Assembly: GCF_018141445.1 (NCBI RefSeq)
Contig: NZ_CP058649.1
Coordinates: 3,677,001 to 3,741,000 of the forward strand
Reading direction: 5' to 3'
DNA: 64,000 nt
DNA from: Vallitalea pronyensis
GTDB lineage: Bacteria; Bacillota; Clostridia; Lachnospirales; Vallitaleaceae
This document shows positions 24,992 through 32,884 of the stretch, piece by piece. Below the pieces are notes generated by a model. The model was not told the origin of the DNA. It saw nothing but the letters and a program-made list of their open reading frames with translations, and made no database searches. Made by a program: the position numbers and the translations under genes. How positions within the stretch are numbered: position 1 is the stretch's first letter; every line of letters begins with the position of its first letter.

Positions 24992-26089
24992 TTACTTTAA
25001 ATATTCTTTTACCTTAAACCATACTATTTTATCATGGATTATGTACTCATTAATTTTAGTATAAGGCTCAATGCTCGAACTATCTGGGAATATATAAAAT
25101 GGCAACCCTATATTATTTGCTCTATCAGTATACCATTTAATAAAATTTGAAACGTCACTCATTGTCACCGTATATTCATAAATATCTGTTGTGCTAAGTT
25201 TAATTTGTAATGTAGCTATATTGTTTTCAACCATCGCTGATGCAACATTAGAATCAGCACTTTCTACACTGTTCTTTACTGCTCGAACAACATAGTAATA
25301 TGTTGTGCCAGGGGTTACGTTTATGTCTGTATATGTTGTAGTTGTCATGTTACTTGCTATAACAGTATCAATAGTACCAGAATCAGTTGATCTTAGTATA
25401 GTATAGTTGTCTGCATCAGTTACGGCATCCCAATCGAGGGTTATATTATTATTTGAGGGCGCAGCAATTAAGTTAGTAGGTATATTTGGTTGAACAACCG
25501 TTGCATTATAAGGATGATATCCACTTGGAATCTGATGTACAAAAGCTGTTGCTCCAAAATTTGCTGTGATAGTTGCTGACTTTGTAGTATCGCCATTATA
25601 TACTTTTGGATAATAGGTATTTGATGTGTCAATCCCTGTTTCAATAATCCCTTGGGAAATACCATCTTTATAAAATTCAATTTTACCTGTATCTAAATCT
25701 AATGCAATTCCAATAACATTATCTATAAAAGATGAACCATATACTTCAGCATTATTGTTTATAAATATATATCCGTTATGGGCATATAAGATACTATCAT
25801 CATATGTAGTAGTGTCATTTATTCCAATCCCTAACCTGACGTTGGTATTTGAAATGTCATCAATTTTAATCTCCCAATACCATTTCCCGGTTTGTTTTCC
25901 CACATTTGCAATTACATTTCGTGACCCATTACCGAATATCTCTGACGTTAGATTATCATTTGATAGTGTATAGTTAGTTCCGTTCTTACTAGTATCCCAT
26001 GTGACAATTTCTGTTGATGCGTTTACATTAATAACACTAAATACAACTAGAATTGTAATCAATAGAATTAATTTTTTAATATTTTTCAT
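24992..26089 (-). CDS. Secreted SPRY-FN3 protein, cassette C
   Basis: About 365 residues with the same plan as SPRY A: signal peptide (KKLILLITILVVFSVINVNA), SPRY-like domain (NVIANVGKQTGKWYWEIKID, IGIALDLDTGKIEFYKDG, YYPKVYNGD), FN3 domain (about 205-290) and C-terminal domain (LQIKLSTTDIYEYTVTMSDV to IVWFKVKEYLK). The ATG at 26089 is spaced eight bases from AAAGGA; the frame also has an ATG at 26095 that sits too close. First gene of cassette C. The intact copy allows the lesions in SPRY B to be mapped. Confidence 0.85.
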   Translation of the reverse strand: MKNIKKLILLITILVVFSVINVNASTEIVTWDTSKNGTNYTLSNDNLTSEIFGNGSRNVIANVGKQTGKWYWEIKIDDISNTNVRLGIGINDTTTYDDSILYAHNGYIFINNNAEVYGSSFIDNVIGIALDLDTGKIEFYKDGISQGIIETGIDTSNTYYPKVYNGDTTKSATITANFGATAFVHQIPSGYHPYNATVVQPNIPTNLIAAPSNNNITLDWDAVTDADNYTILRSTDSGTIDTVIASNMTTTTYTDINVTPGTTYYYVVRAVKNSVESADSNVASAMVENNIATLQIKLSTTDIYEYTVTMSDVSNFIKWYTDRANNIGLPFYIFPDSSSIEPYTKINEYIIHDKIVWFKVKEYLK

Positions 26090-26144
26090 GATCATCGTCC
26101 TTTACTTTATTTTACCAAATTATACCATTTATTATAATCAATAT

Positions 26145-26212
26145 ATAGCCTTATAATTCCTATTTTTAGATAGTATAATTAAGTGTTATTGTTTTTTCGA
26201 CATATTATTATG
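26145..26212 (-). promoter_or_regulatory. Conserved upstream block C
   Basis: Same block as before SPRY A and B (ATTATACTATC, CTAAAAATAGGAATTATAAG, GCTATATA). The palindrome has one change here (CATATTATTATG on the plus strand). Confidence 0.55.
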
Positions 26213-26530
26213 TTCTAACTAATATAATCATTTCTTTATATTCTTAATTCTTATCTTTAACCATATAATGTAGATTGTGGTGATGTGCAATGTCTAAAAG
26301 ATAACGGTCTAATGGTTGTATTAAGATATAGCAGTGATAGTCGTTGAATTTTAATATTCGTTGCTAAGTTCTTATTCTACCAGCTTAGAAATCTAATTTT
26401 TCTCAAAAATACACAAAACCTAATTTAGGTCATATAAAAAGACCTTCCATTAAGAAGATCATTTATGTACTAAACAGTGCTTTAATTCTGTTTTCTATTA
26501 TTACATAAGAATATAGATTAACGCTCCTAA

Positions 26531-26618
26531 TTTCCAATGTCTCTGAACCGGCCCCTCAAAGCCTTCCTACGTAGGCGGTGCTTGCACCCGGTGAAGGGAC
26601 ATGCGTAGTGAATGGAAA
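26531..26618. other. GC-rich, strongly self-complementary island
   Basis: About 88 bases stand out from AT-rich surroundings and contain nested complementary pieces: TTTCCA (26531-26536) with TGGAAA (26613-26618), ATGTC (26537-26541) with GACAT (26598-26602), ACCGG (26547-26551) with CCGGT (26588-26592), CCTTC (26562-26566) with GAAGG (26593-26597), GGTGC (26577-26581) with GCACC (26584-26588) and the palindrome CCTACGTAGG (26566-26575). The ACCGG and CCTTC pairings would cross, as in a pseudoknot. No ORF. It could be a structured RNA, a transposon end hairpin or an attachment site; I recognise no family. The rest of 26213-26698 shows no gene, only a degenerate terminator near 26437-26467. 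Confidence 0.5.
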
Positions 26619-26698
26619 TATTTTGTTATATGATGTTGCGTACGGAAATTTGCAATTACTTATAGTAACAATTCACTATATAAAAACATATTACCTTA

Positions 26699-27037
26699 TT
26701 ATTCAAAAGTAAACCAAACTCTTTTTATTAAACTATCTTCTATCTCATAGATTGCAACTGCTTTTACAATTGTATCTTTTTTTAATCCTGTTACATACTC
26801 ATGGTCTATTACTTTATTCCCAACAACAATGCGATTTTGAATATCTGAATGCACTTTAAAAATATCAAACCTTTCTCTATACCTTTCTTTTAATGCTTTT
26901 TTACCTTCAAGTATGACTGAATTATCTTCAAGATTAAAGATTTTAACATCATCATGATAAGTAGATATAAACCCATCCAAATTATGGTTATTATAAAATT
27001 CTAACTGCTTGTTAACTATCTCTTGTGGATTCATCAT
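26699..27037 (-). CDS. NTF2-like / SnoaL-type small protein
   Basis: 112 residues with the NTF2-like fold pattern: an N-terminal helix NPQEIVNKQLEFYNNHNLDGFISTYHDDVKI, then ILEGKKALKERYRERF, and a final V-A-I-Y-E-I-x-x-S-L-I-K-R-V-W strand. This fold forms small-molecule pockets or isomerase active sites; a substrate cannot be deduced. The ATG follows AAAGGAGAATAC. Single gene with its own promoter at 27133-27161. Confidence 0.8.
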   Translation of the reverse strand: MMNPQEIVNKQLEFYNNHNLDGFISTYHDDVKIFNLEDNSVILEGKKALKERYRERFDIFKVHSDIQNRIVVGNKVIDHEYVTGLKKDTIVKAVAIYEIEDSLIKRVWFTFE

Positions 27038-27132
27038 TAAGTATTCTCCTTTAAATTATAAATTAGTAATTATGATACTTGACTAGTACGAATTTCAATA
27101 TGACTAATAAATTCCCGACATATATTTTGTTT

Positions 27133-27161
27133 ATCTTAACAGATACTTAAAAAATAAGCAA
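27133..27161 (-). promoter_or_regulatory. Promoter of the NTF2-like gene
   Basis: On the minus strand TTGCTT, 17 bases, TAAGAT. The surrounding sequence resembles the promoter before the RepA_N-like gene at 18340-18368. Confidence 0.5.
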
Positions 27162-27303
27162 TATAAAAGAATCTACATCAATTAAGAAAGTAGCCTACTA
27201 ACAAAATTATACATATTTACTTATATATGTCGTATTAAGAAAGTTTACATTTAGTATATATTAAGGATATAAAACACCCTATATGACGTTAACCCATTAT
27301 ATA

Positions 27304-27741
27304 TTAATCAGTGCTTTTGAGCTCAAAAATTTCTATATCTTCACCATGTTCTACTGTTACAGTTATCACCTCCTCTTGATTTATTAACGTACCACCTCTA
27401 CTACTTGAATTATGACTTACTACTTTTGTATTATGTTTTTCAATTTTTCCACTGCCACTGCCACATCTATATTCAAATTTATATTTTAATTCCTTTAAGG
27501 GTTTTAAATCATCAATTTCGCCTTTATAAGTTAAAATAAATTCTTTTTTTTGCTCTGGGTCATATTCTACTATTTCATCTTTTTCTGTAATATTTTCAAT
27601 TATTTTTACTTCCAACTCTCCAATCCAATTTGTACTTTCCCCTTCAAATGTATATTTATGGCTAACAACCTCTTTCTTTGAACAACTTGTTATTATAGTC
27701 ATAATCATTATTATGATCATACAATATTTTATAGATTTCAT
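27304..27741 (-). CDS. Hypothetical lipoprotein
   Basis: About 145 residues. Lipoprotein signal MKSIKYCMIIIMIMTIITSC with lipobox-like ITSC, then a hydrophilic, beta-rich domain (YTFEGESTNWIGELEVKIIE, FILTYKGEI, a GSGSGK loop, ITVTVEHGEDIEIFEL). ATG 27741 follows a GGGGG run and is preferred over an upstream start at 27774. No family recognised. Anchored outside the cytoplasmic membrane. Confidence 0.65.
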   Translation of the reverse strand: MKSIKYCMIIIMIMTIITSCSKKEVVSHKYTFEGESTNWIGELEVKIIENITEKDEIVEYDPEQKKEFILTYKGEIDDLKPLKELKYKFEYRCGSGSGKIEKHNTKVVSHNSSSRGGTLINQEEVITVTVEHGEDIEIFELKSTD

Positions 27742-27792
27742 TACGTACCCCCTAAAAATTATGTTGATGTCCAATATGCACTAATTGGTACT

Positions 27793-27941
27793 TTAGTATT
27801 TATTATTTTGATTTTTAGATATGTATATATCTAAAGCCTTTATCCCTCTCGTAGCAAGTTTGACGACTAGCATCAGTATGTATATTGTAATAGATATGTG
27901 ATTATGTTGACCATTGAAAAGAATCCGATTATAGTATCTAT
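27793..27941 (-). pseudogene. Small membrane protein gene, broken
   Basis: After GGAGGTGAT the frame begins with ATA (27939-27941) where ATG would be expected: (M)DTIIGFFSMVNIITYLLQYTY then a stop. In the next frame it continues ILMLVVKLATRGIKALDIYI and on to a stop at 27793. The two halves read as one small single-span membrane protein with a lost start codon and a frameshift. Confidence 0.45.
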
Positions 27942-28073
27942 ATCATCACCTCCAAAATTATGATTATTAAAATGACATTTAGTCTCTAATTTGCAATTCT
28001 GCTTTTAATAATCATTATATCACACCTGTCCTCTATGCTAAAGTTTCTTTTTATGCTTATTTCAAACAATCAC

Positions 28074-28110
28074 AAGAGTCTATTAATTGATAATCAACTG
28101 ATAGACTCTT
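28074..28110 (-). terminator. Hairpin downstream of the 225-residue protein gene
   Basis: AAGAGTCTAT and ATAGACTCTT form a perfect ten-base stem with a 17-base loop, 24 bases after the stop codon at 28134. The T run is weak. Confidence 0.45.
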
Positions 28111-28133
28111 CCTTATATATATTAATCTGTTCT

Positions 28134-28811
28134 TTAATGATGAGTAGATAGACGTGAAATTTTATCCTTCATTCTATTAGCTCCTTCAAAATGGTACGTT
28201 GTATAAAATGGAACTTCTTCATCGTAGTAGAGACTCCAAGCATGTTGAAGTATACAGGAATAGTGGTCATCCTGCTTATTTCCAGCAACAAGCATGCCAT
28301 TACTATCAAGGCTTACACGATTATAATAATCCAGTGCTTTATTGTAGTGATAATTAGCCTTATGAGGGTCATGAAATATACATAGATCTCCTAAACATTC
28401 ATAATAAGAGGCTATATCGAATTCCCGATTATTGAGTTCTTCGTACATAAATTTAATGGTCAATACTTTCTCCTCATATGACAATAGCTTATAGGTATAG
28501 TTTTTTGCCATTAGTTGAATCTGTTCATCGGGAACTCCCTCAACAAATGTATAAAAGATACAGCTACCAATACCATATGAAAATAGCATCTTTAAGTAAT
28601 CTCCTATGCCACCTTTAAATTTACAAAGGCTTTCATAATCAAAAGTTGTTATCGCTCCAATATAAGGGATTACTTCGCATACTCTGGCTAAATCAGACAA
28701 TTGCTCTTGCGTAAAACCATGTATAGAACCTCTTGTCATCTTTTTAATTTTAAAGATATAAGAATCGACTTTATCAAAAAGAGTGTAAACATTCCAGTCA
28801 ATATCAAACAT
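28134..28811 (-). CDS. Hypothetical cytosolic protein, possible partner of the upstream secreted protein
   Basis: 225 residues, no signal peptide and no membrane segment. It is mostly helical, with aromatic-rich stretches (MLFSYGIGSCIFYTFVEGV) and a TPR-like part near 145-200 (ASYYECLGDLCIFHDPHKANYHYNKALDYY). No family recognised. The ATG follows AGGAGG. It lies 72 bases downstream of a frameshifted secreted protein gene. A secreted effector followed by a cytosolic protein is the order seen in toxin-immunity pairs, but nothing in the residues proves that role. Confidence 0.55.
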   Translation of the reverse strand: MFDIDWNVYTLFDKVDSYIFKIKKMTRGSIHGFTQEQLSDLARVCEVIPYIGAITTFDYESLCKFKGGIGDYLKMLFSYGIGSCIFYTFVEGVPDEQIQLMAKNYTYKLLSYEEKVLTIKFMYEELNNREFDIASYYECLGDLCIFHDPHKANYHYNKALDYYNRVSLDSNGMLVAGNKQDDHYSCILQHAWSLYYDEEVPFYTTYHFEGANRMKDKISRLSTHH

Positions 28812-28883
28812 AATAACCTCCTATTTATCATCATTAAAGCCTGAAGAACTAATATTTCTTTTGCAATCACTAAAATAGTTTTA

Positions 28884-29749
28884 TTAACCTTTAAATAAAT
28901 GCACTCCACCATCATTAATTTTATTAATGGGATTAGGTCCATAATACTTGTATTGCTCTATTATGGGAATAGGGAACAGTCGATGTGCAAGATGGTTTTT
29001 ATAACGCATGTATTCTAGGTTTATCCCAGCATAATTTCCATATCTCAGTTCCGCATGGAAAATATCATTTCCACCTGCATTGTATAAAACAAACAAATAG
29101 AAACCTGTCAAATCATAATTTTCAGCGGTATAGTCCCATTCATCTCTCCATAGACGAGATACATTACCTCTTACCCCATTATCAATTTTATAGACTAATA
29201 AAACTCTTTGTGTTGTTTTACTATAATATGCTTTATATTTACCCCTACCTCTGCGCATGATATCTCTAATTGTAGCTTTGTCCATATGCTTATCAGCACT
29301 TCTACGCATAGGAAAGTTATGGGCATAATTAAACCTAAACCTATTGCAACATCAACAATATTACCCACAGGTACTTTAAGCGCAGCTCCAAATGCAACTA
29401 AAGCGTACTCAACAGCTTGGGGTAAGTTTAATTGCTTAAGATCATATGCTAGGCTATCTCCACGACTATAATGCAATTGACTAGTTAGACTTTTATTGCT
29501 TGTAATGGTATATGACTGATCTACGTATTGTATGTGATAATCTAGCAAAGAAGAATTACCTTTATTATACTCATCTTGCATAATTATTACAAATTCCTCT
29601 TTAGCCTCTGGCGTTAAATTGTTAAATAGTTCTTGGCAGAGAGCATTAACGTCAATATCCTTTTGTGTGGTTGATGCGTTTATTGGTAGGGATAATGCAA
29701 TAGTAAGAGTAAGAATAAGGCAAATAACTCTCTTAAAATTAATTTTCAT
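28884..29749 (-). pseudogene. Frameshifted secreted protein, possible toxin-like
   Basis: Two overlapping frames read as one protein. The 5' frame (from ATG 29749 after AAAAGGAG) gives a signal peptide (FKRVICLILTLTIALSLPINA), a polar region and a hydrophobic segment (VGNIVDVAIGLGLIMPITF). Near 29310-29330 sense continues in the next frame: PMRRSADKHMDKATIRDIMR, then GKYKAYYSKTTQRVLLVYKI, WRDEWDYTAENYDLTGFYLF and a tail ending at 28884. The remaining codons of the 5' frame look random. A single-base indel is the simplest cause. Full length would be about 285 residues. The basic, aromatic C-terminal domain behind an exported N-terminus recalls secreted toxins, but no family was recognised. Confidence 0.55.
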
Positions 29750-30045
29750 AATGTAATTTCTCCTTTTTATTTAAAATAATAATTAGAACAACGAGTAAGT
29801 TTTATTATTATCAACTATAGGAGTAATAGCTTATGCGCGTTTTCACCTCCTCAGAACATATAATATTTGCTAGTTAAGTTTATAAATTAAGTTCTATAAA
29901 TTAGTACCATTATTTTATAGAAATGTAATTCATATGTCAATAACTATAATTTGAATTTAATTTATTTAATTTTATTTTAATATATTTATATAATATTTAT
30001 ACTACTTAAATTACTATTGCATAATTATACTTTTATTAATTGATA

Positions 30046-30075
30046 TTAAAAAGGGCATAGCTAAAAGCTACACCC
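30046..30075 (-). terminator. Terminator of the holin-like gene
   Basis: Minus strand GGGTGTAGCT-TTT-AGCTATGCCC forms a ten-pair stem with two G-U pairs followed by TTTTTAAT. It lies about 85 bases beyond the small gene at 30159. The remaining gap 29750-30045 is extremely AT-rich promoter-like DNA with no gene seen. Confidence 0.65.
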
Positions 30076-30158
30076 ATGGTCTAATGGTCCGTAATTATCC
30101 GACAAAATAGAGAAAAGGTTTAAAAGGCTCACACTCCTTTAATAATCCAATACATGTG

Positions 30159-30338
30159 TTATTCTGGTCTATCTAATGCTGTAGATTTGCCAAAATAAAA
30201 AGTTACAACCATAATAATAATGGAATATGACTTATCTGCATCAATCTTTCCTAATGCACTTAGTACCAAGAATAACATTACAACGAGTAAAGCACCAATC
30301 TTTCTAACTTCTAGCAATGCATGTAATTTTTCTTTCAT
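30159..30338 (-). CDS. Small holin-like membrane protein
   Basis: 59 residues: MKEKLHALLEVRKIGALLVV, then MLFLVLSALGKIDADKSYSI, IIMVVTFYFGKSTALDRPE. Two membrane segments (about 14-30 and 38-50) joined by a short loop, with a FYFGKSTALDRP tail of the kind seen in small phage proteins encoded next to XhlA-like holin partners; that recall is from memory. Preceded by GGAGAG and an upstream coiled-coil frame that ends at its start. Fragments of the same gene lie at 18833 and 23398, so it was copied with the Kelch cassettes. Probably a prophage relic that remains open. Confidence 0.6.
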   Translation of the reverse strand: MKEKLHALLEVRKIGALLVVMLFLVLSALGKIDADKSYSIIIMVVTFYFGKSTALDRPE

Positions 30339-30340
30339 TT

Positions 30341-30448
30341 TTACATCTCTCCAATTTCTCTTATTCCAGCCATTATTTTGGCAATGCGGTTATTAAGTTC
30401 CTGAATCTTTGTATCTCGATTAAACACTTCTTTAGTAAATAAAACAAA
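30341..30448 (-). pseudogene. Coiled-coil fragment upstream of the holin-like gene
   Basis: A frame without a start reads FVLFTKEVFNRDTKIQELNN and on through RIAKIMAGIREIGEM to a stop at 30341-30343, three bases before the holin-like start. The heptad-like pattern fits the end of an XhlA-like partner. The 5' part is missing. Confidence 0.35.
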
Positions 30449-30489
30449 TCACTTACTCTAACCTCATATCACTTCTCCAAAACAACCGC

Positions 30490-30518
30490 AAAAAAAAAGC
30501 CTAACACACGTTAGGCTC
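30490..30518 (-). terminator. Terminator of the cysteine-rich protein gene
   Basis: GAGCCTAAC-GTGT-GTTAGGCT on the minus strand followed by nine T residues, 11 bases after the stop codon at 30529. A textbook intrinsic terminator. Confidence 0.85.
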
Positions 30519-30528
30519 TAAGTAATTT

Positions 30529-31434
30529 TTATATGCATTCTTCATCATCACATTCTTCTTTTGTTGCTGCATCATCTGCAGGTGTTGGATCTTCTACTTC
30601 TTCGTAGCAAGGAGTAATTGTCTTAGGTTTTGTACATAATTCAAGTGGTTGAATACTTTGTTCTAACAAGTCACCTTCAACAAACTCTAAGCAAGCATTG
30701 TCTTCGCAAGGATTAATAGGTACACACTTAGGTGGTACACAGAGTCCTGCATGCTTAAGTCTATATTGAATGAAATAGATAGTCTTGAGATATAATGTTA
30801 AGCCAACTGCCATACATCCATCATCAAGATCTAATTCGATAACTTTAGCTAAGCCTTGGCAACCGATACCTTGACGTAATTCATTATTTCTATCTGGTCC
30901 CTCTACAAATCCTAAGTAGTTGATCGTTGGTATACACTCTTTACACTCACCATAGTAGGATACGCCATAAGGAGCATATAAATCAATTGTAACAGATGGT
31001 GGATTCGTATCATCGTCACAATATGGAGAGTCTTTATCTGGAAGATAAAGTGCTTGGAAGCATTCCTCAGCTAGAACTTTACAATGGCGATCTAATAATT
31101 TCGCTGCAAAACGAACTTTTAATCTTGATAATTTAACCCTAACACAGTTAGGCCTTTTTTGTAAAGTATCAACACGTGATCCATCGATTTCGCCAATACT
31201 AAAATCAATGTTAATAACTTTTACATCAATAGCTGCAGTATCAGGGTGCTGCTCTAATAGATATTCAGGTATTTTTATTTCTCTACAAAGATTAATACCA
31301 CATTCATCAAACACAACAGGAGCAACACATGTTAATAACTTAGGTTCACCGAATGGTAACAAGGACACCTGATATGATTCATCTACCTTTCTAATGGTAA
31401 TAATAATAAACCTTAATGGATTTTTTAGGTACAT
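30529..31434 (-). CDS. Cysteine-rich hypothetical protein, 5' end disturbed
   Basis: About 301 residues. No family recognised. It has a beta-rich middle (CVRVKLSRLKVRFAAKLLDR, YAPYGVSYYGECKEC), a cysteine/proline-rich part (LCVPPKCVPINPCEDNACLE) and an acidic tail ending EECDDEECI. No signal peptide. The frame starts inside the last 44 bases of the recombinase gene, at ATG 31434 or TTG 31440, with no ribosome binding site. The first 16 or so residues (YLKNPLRFIIITIR) are simply the recombinase DNA read in another frame. The native start has probably been replaced. A near-identical 128-base piece of its 3' part occurs at 22864-22992. A strong terminator follows. Confidence 0.65.
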   Translation of the reverse strand: MYLKNPLRFIIITIRKVDESYQVSLLPFGEPKLLTCVAPVVFDECGINLCREIKIPEYLLEQHPDTAAIDVKVINIDFSIGEIDGSRVDTLQKRPNCVRVKLSRLKVRFAAKLLDRHCKVLAEECFQALYLPDKDSPYCDDDTNPPSVTIDLYAPYGVSYYGECKECIPTINYLGFVEGPDRNNELRQGIGCQGLAKVIELDLDDGCMAVGLTLYLKTIYFIQYRLKHAGLCVPPKCVPINPCEDNACLEFVEGDLLEQSIQPLELCTKPKTITPCYEEVEDPTPADDAATKEECDDEECI

Positions 31435-32806
31435 CCACAAGGATTTTCTTAATAAATGAAGAATATAATTGGTTGTGTTTGCTGCTATTCTTAACAGATT
31501 GAGTTAATAGTTGATGGAGTGTAACATGTTGTTGCTTGTCATGTACCTTAGGATATGCTCGTATCTGTTTTTTTATTTTTTCTTTCTCGTCTAATAATGT
31601 TTGCTTATTTTCTTTATATTCCTCAATGCTATCAATGCCTTCCATATAGGCTTGCTTGATATTTTTGAATTTTAAAGGAATGCGGTTGAGACTTTTATGG
31701 AGCTGTTCCATTGTCTCTCGATTACAATAATCTCTAGGTTTTATTCCTAAAACCCTGTCTTTAAAATCTTTCGTTAACCGTTTAGTCATTAGATATTCAA
31801 GGGTGTCTAATCGAATCATTTTTCGTTGCTCACAGGCTCCATTTGCACTTTTTCTGCATCGAAAATAAATATGTTTCTTTCCATTACTCTTGTAAACCAT
31901 GGTTCCATGACAATAAGCACATCGTATCAAACCGGATAAATAGTGGCGAAACTGCCCATGTCGATTGGATCTTTTAGTCTGCTTTAAGGTCTTGATACGT
32001 TCCATGGCTTGATAATAGAGCTCATCACTAATGATGTGCTCATGTTCGCCAGTAGCAATAATCCAATATTCTTCTTGACGCAGCTCCCCTTTTCTATTAT
32101 GACGATTCCATCGAACAATACCGATGTAAAAAGGATTTTCTAGTATGTATTTAATGGATTTACTTTGAAACATGCCATTATTCTTTGTTCGATGTCCCAT
32201 GGCGTTTAGGTGTTTGGCTATGTCCACATAGGAAGTTTCTTGATCCACAAAAGCTTTATAGATATAATGAACAATAGCCTTCTCTTTATGATTGACTGTA
32301 ATATGCCCGTCAACAAAATGATAGCCAATGGGAGGTCTAGTTTGTATGCCGCCGCGTCTTGCTTTTTCTGACATACCTTTTTTAACTTCATCCGATAAAT
32401 TAAGGCTATAATACTCTGCCATAGCCTCTAACATGGACTCCAGTATGATAGAGAATTTATCATCTTCCAACTGTTCGGATACACTGATTACACGTATGCC
32501 GCACTTTTTCTTAAGGAGTGATTTATACACCACACTATCTTCTCTATTTCTTGCAAAGCGATCAAACTTGTGAACTAATATCACATCAAATGGCTTGGGT
32601 TTTTCTTTAGCTTTTTTAATCATCTTCATAAAAGCTGGTCTTTTTTCAGCTTTTCTACCTGATATCCCTTCATCCATATAGATGTATTTTTCCTCCACCA
32701 ATATATCATGCATTTTCGCATACTTTAATATAGCTTTCTTTTGTGCATCTGGGCTAAATTCCAACTGATCGGATGTGCTAACACGAATGTATACAGCACC
32801 TCGCAA
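31391..32806 (-). mobile_element. Large serine recombinase
   Basis: About 471 residues. Resolvase catalytic domain (GAVYIRVSTSDQLEFSPDAQ with the active serine; FDVILVHKFDRFARNREDSV; arginine-rich second half), then the Recombinase domain (KARRGGIQTRPPIGYHF; KSIKYILENPFYIGIVRWNR), a zinc ribbon (CAYC...C...C) and a C-terminal coiled-coil region. The frame opens at ATG 32821, but TTG 32806 after CAGGTGA is the likely start. Such enzymes integrate or excise phages and transposons at att sites. Its 3' end runs into the displaced start of the cysteine-rich gene, as expected at an att junction, and it borders the conserved metabolic genes on its other side. Confidence 0.9.
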
Positions 32807-32884
32807 GTCAATCACCTGCATATAAGGGTCTTATTATAGTCTATGATAGATTTTATTGTTCATTACTTGAATATTCGTACTGAT

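Noticed and set aside
14110..26212. CRISPR array or tandem-repeat locus in the repeat-rich region
   Set aside because: The repeats are protein-coding Kelch and RCC1 units and duplicated promoters; there are no short identical repeats with unique spacers.
26531..26640. The GC-rich island as a group II intron end
   Set aside because: A GCGTACGG-like piece follows it, but the domain V hairpin and AGC triad with correct pairing are absent.
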